Positions 59,933 through 64,000 of a DNA stretch of 64,000 bases are shown piece by piece; the stretch's first letter is position 1; each line of letters begins with the position of its first letter. Made by a program: the position numbers and the translations under genes. Under the pieces are notes generated by a model. It was given only the letters and a program-made list of their open reading frames with translations. It had not been told where the DNA came from and searched no databases. This stretch comes from an uncultured Lachnospiraceae bacterium (lineage in GTDB: Bacteria > Bacillota > Clostridia > Lachnospirales > Lachnospiraceae), in contig CANRLR010000009.1 in assembly GCA_947631505.1 (NCBI GenBank), positions 1-64,000 on the forward strand. The letters are read 5' to 3'.

Positions 59933-60189
59933 TTCCCAATCTTTCGGAGTTCCGGCATTTCATGATAAAAGTTTGCTCGTATGGGCACTTCCGTTAAATA
60001 AGTACGTAGCGGTATGGACATCCAAAGTACGGATGCCTCATACCGACGCACTTATTAACCCATACTCCGCAAATCTTTTTCAATGAAATGCGGAAATTGA
60101 AAAAAGTGCCAACGGTTATTTAACACAAAATTGTCAAGAATTAATTTGAAATGCTGATAAACAAAGTAACAGGATTGCAGAAGACGGGG
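59933..60189 (+). repeat. 257-bp direct repeat, copy 1, with a long conserved hairpin
   Basis: Nearly identical (about 96% by eye, no net indel) to 60316-60572, offset 383. No ORF of note in either copy. Bases 59979-60065 fold into a nested stem: GTATGGG/CCCATAC, AATAAGT/ACTTATT, CGT/ACG, CGGTATG/CATACCG and CATCC/GGATG around the loop AAAGTAC. A second inverted repeat, CTTTTTCAAT/ATTGAAAAAAG, lies 3' of it. Nature unknown: structured RNA or a mobile/repetitive element. Confidence 0.75.
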
Positions 60190-60315
60190 CGCAGACAGTG
60201 CCCCGCTTTCGGTGAAAATGCTTACAGCAAAATTAACTTGCCAATGGTAGTGTAAAATAATAGCTGGATAAAAGTAACAACTAGAGTGGGAAGAAAAAGC
60301 ATATAACAGGTTTCA

Positions 60316-60572
60316 TTCCAAATCTTTCAGAATTCCAGCATTTCATGATAAAAGTTTGCTCGTATGGGCACTTTCGTTAAATAAGTACGTAGCGGTATGG
60401 ACATCCAAAATACGGATGCCTCATACCGACGCACTTATAAACCCATACTCCGCAAATCTTTTTCAATGAAATGCGGAAACTGAAAAAAGTGCCAACGGTT
60501 ATCTAACACAAAATTGTCAAGAATTAATTTGAAATGTTGATAAACAAAGTAATAGGATTGCAGAAGACGGGG
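60316..60572 (+). repeat. 257-bp direct repeat, copy 2, with a long conserved hairpin
   Basis: Second copy of the element at 59933-60189. The hairpin runs 60362-60448. Differences from copy 1 in the hairpin are mostly in loops (AAAGTAC/AAAATAC, CACTTCCG/CACTTTCG); one change (TTATT/TTATA) weakens a pair. The 20 bases GGAAGAAAAAGCATATAACA precede both copies (59802-59821 and 60289-60308), but closer to copy 2. Confidence 0.75.
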
Positions 60573-60991
60573 GTACGGACAGGATAGGATTTAAAGTCTT
60601 TCGAGAAGCATTTGTAAGATAAAGAAAACTGTAGTGGAAGGGGGTTTGTATCTGGAAAAGTAGGCACATCTGTAATTGTGCAGTATTTCAAGCAGAAACA
60701 AAACAATGAGAACAGTATTTCAATTGCGTCACTAAGAGGTGCGCGTGGTCGGCGCACCCTTAGTGTTACGTAATTGATTAAGCGGGAGCGACTGTTCGAG
60801 TGTTTTGTTTCTGCGTGAAATACGGGAAATTAAAAAAAGTGCCAACGTTCGCTTGACACAAACTTGCCAATGAACCTATTTGCCATATGCAAAATTTTGC
60901 GGTATAATCAATTTTATCTATAAGAATTTGCCATACTTCTGTCAATTCATTTCAATATTATATTTGTATCATGGTTTAGGAGGAAAAGTTT
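60573..60991. other. Non-coding stretch with a strong hairpin and a degraded repeat remnant
   Basis: No convincing ORF. Bases 60730-60765 form a stem CACTAAG-a-GGTGCGC / GCGCACC-CTTAGTG with one bulge and no T-run. Bases about 60818-60873 (GAAATACGGGAAATT, then AAAAAAGTGCCAACG and TTGACACAAACTTG) are a diverged third copy of the 3' part of the 257-bp repeat. The amidase promoter lies at the right end. Confidence 0.6.
60880..60908 (+). promoter_or_regulatory. Promoter for the amidase gene
   Basis: -35 TTGCCA (60880-60885), 17-nt spacer, -10 TATAAT (60903-60908), leader about 77 nt. Confidence 0.8.
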
Positions 60992-63202
60992 ATGCGTAAG
61001 AAAAAAATTATTAAGGTACTTTTATTTGCCCTTTTGTTTTCTATTTTAGGAATTGGTACAAGTATACTGAATTCTCAATCATATGTCAGAGCTGCAAGTT
61101 CAATTAAAGTTCGATATAATGGTAAGACCCATAAAAATAAAAGTAAAAAAATGAATGTAAAGTATAATAATAAAAAGGTGTCTCAGAATTCCTATAAAGC
61201 TCTCATTATCAAAAAATACTATATGGCACCTTATGATGATATTTTCAAAAAGGGTGTAAAAGCTACTTGTAAATATGTAAAATCAAAAAAAACACTTACA
61301 ATCAAGAAAAATTCTGTCACAATTAAAATGAAAATTGGTAGTAAAACAGCCTATGTAAATAAGAAAAAGGTGAAATTACCGACAGCACCATTGTCGGTTA
61401 AATATGTTAAAAAAAATAAAACGAAGATACTTATACCACTGAACTATGTGGCAAAAACATTACATCTGGGTTATTCCAAATCCGGTTCTACGATTGCTCT
61501 TTCTGCACCGTTAAAATTGAAATATGATAATGCAGTTCATTATCATACAGGTGTTCAGGGAAGTTTTTATTACAATCATACGAATTACAAGCTAACGACT
61601 ATGCCGGTTATTAAAATAAACGGTAACATGTATATGCCTGCAGAAGAAGTTGTTTCTAATATTTTAAAGCTTGGATATGATTATAATGCAGCTACCGGAA
61701 AAATATCCATTGTAAATGAGGATACGGATATTCATTTGGAATGTAATGTTAATTCCAACCTTGCGGTTGTAAATAAGAAACAGGTTAAACTTTCTGCACC
61801 TGTAAAAATAATTGAAAATGTGTCAAAGAAAACTTCTGTTGTATGTTTACCTGCGTCCGGAGTTTTGAAACAGTTAAATTATACTCGTTCTTGGAATAAA
61901 GCGGGAAAATATTACATGGCACAGAGTAAGAAATTTTTAGAATGGAACAAAGAACTGACAGCTTCACAAAAAAAAGATACGAAAAATAATTATCTTCATA
62001 AGGCATTGGCTGAATACACAGAACAAAACGGCATTGGTTCCATTAATCTGTCCTTTACCGGCTCCTTGGCAGAAATTATGAATCAGGCAGTTGTAAAAAG
62101 AAACAGTAAGACTATTTTAATTACAATACCGTCATCCTCCAGCGTTCTGGATAAAAATCAGTTTGCCAATTTTGGTGAAATGATTACCAAAATGGATATT
62201 GTGACTGGAAAAGAGGGAGCTCTTGAAATTAGTTTAGATTGTAACACAGTCATGGATTATTCCTATATTATTCAACAGAATACTCTGAAATTAAGTGTAC
62301 TCTATACGTATAATGTCTCAAATGGCAGTGTAACGAACTATTCTTTATCCATACCAAAACCGAATAATATTACGATTAATCAAATATCAAACCAAGATTT
62401 GTATGACAATAAGAAATTTCAGATCATCATACAGGGAAATCATATTGATTTTTTGAAAAAAAATCCTATTGTCATAAATAATAACACAATTAAAGGAGTG
62501 GATGTGTCACTCAGCGGCAGCAATACGGTAATAACCGTTACAACATCTTCCTTGCGGGGATATAAAATTTATGAAAAGGGTTCCAATATTGTTGTATCTG
62601 TAGGGGCACCGAAAAGTATTTATAAATCAATTGTTGTATTGGATGCCGGTCATGGGGGCTATGATCCGGGTGCACAGAATAAAGGAACCAATGAGAAGGA
62701 TCTAACGTATAAGATCGCATATACGTTAATGAAAAAATATTGTTCTGCCAATGCCCCTGATATAAAAGTATACTGGACAAGAACTACAGATAAGTATGTA
62801 ACCTTAGCTGACCGTGCCGCCTTTGCAAAAAGCGTCGGTGCCGATGCATTTATCAGTCTGCATATGAACTCTGCATCCAGTTCTTCCGCAAACGGTACAG
62901 AGGTTTATTATTCTACCTCTAATAATAGTGCCGGATTTGGTGGTATTACCAGCAAAAAAATGGCAACTTTGTTTAAGAATCGTTTAGTATCCGATTTGAA
63001 AACAAAGAGCCGTGGTGTAAAATCAGCCGGCTATTATGTAATTAAACACAATACCGTTCCGGCAATTTTGATTGAATTAGGTTTTATATCAGGAAGTACA
63101 GATTATAGTAATCTTATCAAAAGTTCTTTTCAGGAAAAAGCAGCAAAATCAATTTATGATGGAATTGTGAGTTTATTTACAACATATAAAACAGGACGGT
63201 AA
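60992..63202 (+). CDS. Secreted N-acetylmuramoyl-L-alanine amidase with stalk domains
   Basis: 736 aa. Signal peptide (KKKIIKVLLFALLFSILGIGTS), then a very Lys-rich region with two copper-amine-oxidase-N-like stalk modules (ILIPLNYVAKTLHLGYSKSG at ~150, MPAEEVVSNILKLGYDY at ~215), an AMIN-like middle (~350-530), and a C-terminal Amidase_3 domain. Zinc ligands: DAGHGGYDPG (H554), NEKD (E ~570) and ISLHMN (H624); catalytic glutamate in AILIELGF (E695). It cuts the amide between MurNAc and the stem peptide, for cell separation or wall turnover. RBS TTAGGAGGA. Confidence 0.93.
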   Translation: MRKKKIIKVLLFALLFSILGIGTSILNSQSYVRAASSIKVRYNGKTHKNKSKKMNVKYNNKKVSQNSYKALIIKKYYMAPYDDIFKKGVKATCKYVKSKKTLTIKKNSVTIKMKIGSKTAYVNKKKVKLPTAPLSVKYVKKNKTKILIPLNYVAKTLHLGYSKSGSTIALSAPLKLKYDNAVHYHTGVQGSFYYNHTNYKLTTMPVIKINGNMYMPAEEVVSNILKLGYDYNAATGKISIVNEDTDIHLECNVNSNLAVVNKKQVKLSAPVKIIENVSKKTSVVCLPASGVLKQLNYTRSWNKAGKYYMAQSKKFLEWNKELTASQKKDTKNNYLHKALAEYTEQNGIGSINLSFTGSLAEIMNQAVVKRNSKTILITIPSSSSVLDKNQFANFGEMITKMDIVTGKEGALEISLDCNTVMDYSYIIQQNTLKLSVLYTYNVSNGSVTNYSLSIPKPNNITINQISNQDLYDNKKFQIIIQGNHIDFLKKNPIVINNNTIKGVDVSLSGSNTVITVTTSSLRGYKIYEKGSNIVVSVGAPKSIYKSIVVLDAGHGGYDPGAQNKGTNEKDLTYKIAYTLMKKYCSANAPDIKVYWTRTTDKYVTLADRAAFAKSVGADAFISLHMNSASSSSANGTEVYYSTSNNSAGFGGITSKKMATLFKNRLVSDLKTKSRGVKSAGYYVIKHNTVPAILIELGFISGSTDYSNLIKSSFQEKAAKSIYDGIVSLFTTYKTGR

Positions 63203-63228
63203 AAAAAGTGCCGTGAAAAACCGGCACT
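63201..63228 (-). terminator. Intrinsic terminator of the tyrosine recombinase gene
   Basis: Read on the minus strand: AGTGCCG (63228-63222), loop, CGGCACT (63213-63207), then seven T's. On the plus strand the amidase stop is a few bases away but no T-run follows the stem. Confidence 0.75.
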
Positions 63229-63235
63229 CTGTCAT

Positions 63236-64000
63236 CTAATCCGTTTTGCGGAGAGAAACAGCAGATGCCGCACGACGCTTTCTGTCGTCCTCTAAGGCCG
63301 CATAATGTTTTCTGGTAGTATTTACATCATTATGCCCTAAAACCTCTGCAACGAGGTAAATATCCCCTGTTTCGCGGTATAAGCTTGTTCCATAGGTACT
63401 GCGAAGCTTATGGGGAGTAATGTGCTTAATCGTTGTCACATGTTTTGCACAGTCTGAAACAAGATTTTCAATGGATTGAACACATATGCGTCGTTTTTGT
63501 ACAGACAGAAACAATGCATGTTCATGCCCTTCCTTTGTAGAAATTGTTTTTCGTTCTGCATAGTAATCATACAATGCTTCAGCAACTTCATCACCGAAAT
63601 AAACAAAATCTTCCTTTCCTCCCTTGCGCACAATTTTAATACGATTATTTTTAAAATCTAAGTCTTCTAAATCTAATCCTACACATTCTGATACACGGAT
63701 ACCGGTACCAAGCAGAAGAGTGAAGAGAGCAAGATTTCTCGTCTTATTCTTTTCAAAATACACTTTTTTCATCCCGGTCATTTCGTCGCCGCCATGCTCA
63801 ACATAATCCAGCAGGTTTGCAACTTCATCGGAATCTAAACGAACAATTTCTCTTTTGTGTAATTTGGGCATATCTACAATAACGGTCGGATTATTTTGAA
63901 TCATTTGGCGTTTATAATAATAAGCAAAGAAGCTTCTCAAGGCAGCTAATTTTCGATGAAGCCCACGCTCATTATTTGTATGCTCCACGCCGTCTGCATC
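63236..64000 (-). CDS. XerC/XerD-like tyrosine recombinase, 5' end outside the window
   Basis: 254 codons visible, open to the window edge; the GTG at 63988 is internal (DADGV). The end of the SAM-like core-binding domain (RGLHRKLAALRSFFAYYYKRQM) is followed by the catalytic domain: Arg in LLGTGIRVSECVGLDL, Lys in IVRKGGKEDFVYF, HKLRST, LGHNDVNTT, and Tyr in TRKHYAAL. All six catalytic positions are present. It could be XerC/D for chromosome dimers or a stand-alone integrase; no phage genes are seen. Convergent with the amidase. Confidence 0.88.
   Translation of the reverse strand, partial: DADGVEHTNNERGLHRKLAALRSFFAYYYKRQMIQNNPTVIVDMPKLHKREIVRLDSDEVANLLDYVEHGGDEMTGMKKVYFEKNKTRNLALFTLLLGTGIRVSECVGLDLEDLDFKNNRIKIVRKGGKEDFVYFGDEVAEALYDYYAERKTISTKEGHEHALFLSVQKRRICVQSIENLVSDCAKHVTTIKHITPHKLRSTYGTSLYRETGDIYLVAEVLGHNDVNTTRKHYAALEDDRKRRAASAVSLRKTD

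Noticed and set aside
59933-60572. Possible CRISPR array
   Set aside because: Only two long (257-bp) copies with one 126-bp interval and no short regular repeat-spacer pattern or cas genes.
60524-60757. 77-aa minus-strand ORF in the non-coding island
   Set aside because: Poor start context, overlaps the hairpin and repeat, and the translation has no recognisable pattern.
63236-64000. Tyrosine recombinase as sign of a prophage or integrative element
   Set aside because: No phage, relaxase or att-like repeat nearby; neighbours are core wall genes, and Xer-type proteins are normal chromosomal genes.

Overview
The window looks like a chromosomal segment of an anaerobic Lachnospiraceae-type Clostridium (Firmicutes, moderately low GC). 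Evidence: the gene orders plsX-rnc-smc-ftsY, yicC-remA-gmk-rpoZ and rplS-lepB-rbgA; ispH next to ribosomal S1; short-form HisG with HisZ; RemA, a SpoVB-type flippase, and a LexA-box-controlled YneA-like LysM protein. Almost everything is core genome. The less ordinary parts are the first 5 kb and the 59.3-61.0 kb region.

Layout. 1-5.3 kb: the 3' end of a subtilisin-like protease fused to a zinc-phospholipase-like helical domain, four exported BspA/LRR-type genes (two of them a recent tandem duplication) and a frameshifted ferredoxin. 5.4-9.4 kb (minus strand): a large GH51 arabinofuranosidase and a small conserved protein. 9.5-18.6 kb (plus): relQ-like alarmone synthetase, folD, rimO, pgsA, cinA-type amidase, a lipoprotein, a BaiN/HI0933-type flavoprotein, cmk, ispH, S1 and an orphan cheR, tightly packed with start/stop overlaps. 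18.7-25 kb: plsX, rnc, smc, ftsY. 25-30 kb: ilvA, hisZ, hisG, hisD. 29.5-34.8 kb: a LytTR response regulator and GHKL kinase (the regulator overlaps hisD by 4 nt), then a pair of ABC exporter half-transporters with a candidate LytTR operator in front. 34.8-39.5 kb: rplS, a signal peptidase I lacking both catalytic residues, rbgA, an intact signal peptidase I, a CYTH protein and gdhA. 39.6-45.1 kb: DUF5688-type protein, tRNA-Arg(CCG), hslO, an unknown anchored protein, rluF-like, ligA. 45.1-53.2 kb: SpoVB-like flippase (minus), a membrane protein with a long acidic tail, nifS-like desulfurase, PHP histidinol-phosphatase and rqcH (minus). 53.2-56.2 kb: yicC, remA, gmk, a third signal peptidase, rpoZ. 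56.2-59.3 kb: two coupled MutS-like ATPases without mismatch-binding domains. 59.3-61 kb: SOS-regulated LysM gene, then about 1.1 kb of non-coding DNA holding a 257-bp direct repeat that folds into a long hairpin. 61-64 kb: a cell-wall amidase and the 3' part of a tyrosine recombinase at the window edge.

How it works together. Most genes serve translation, lipid and wall synthesis, chromosome segregation and histidine/threonine metabolism. The observations most worth following are the doubly inactivated signal peptidase, the LexA boxes in front of the LysM gene, the structured direct repeat behind it, the MutS-like pair, and the LytTR direct repeat in front of the ABC exporter. No CRISPR array, IS element, prophage or rRNA was seen. 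All calls come from reading the sequence; no database search was run.
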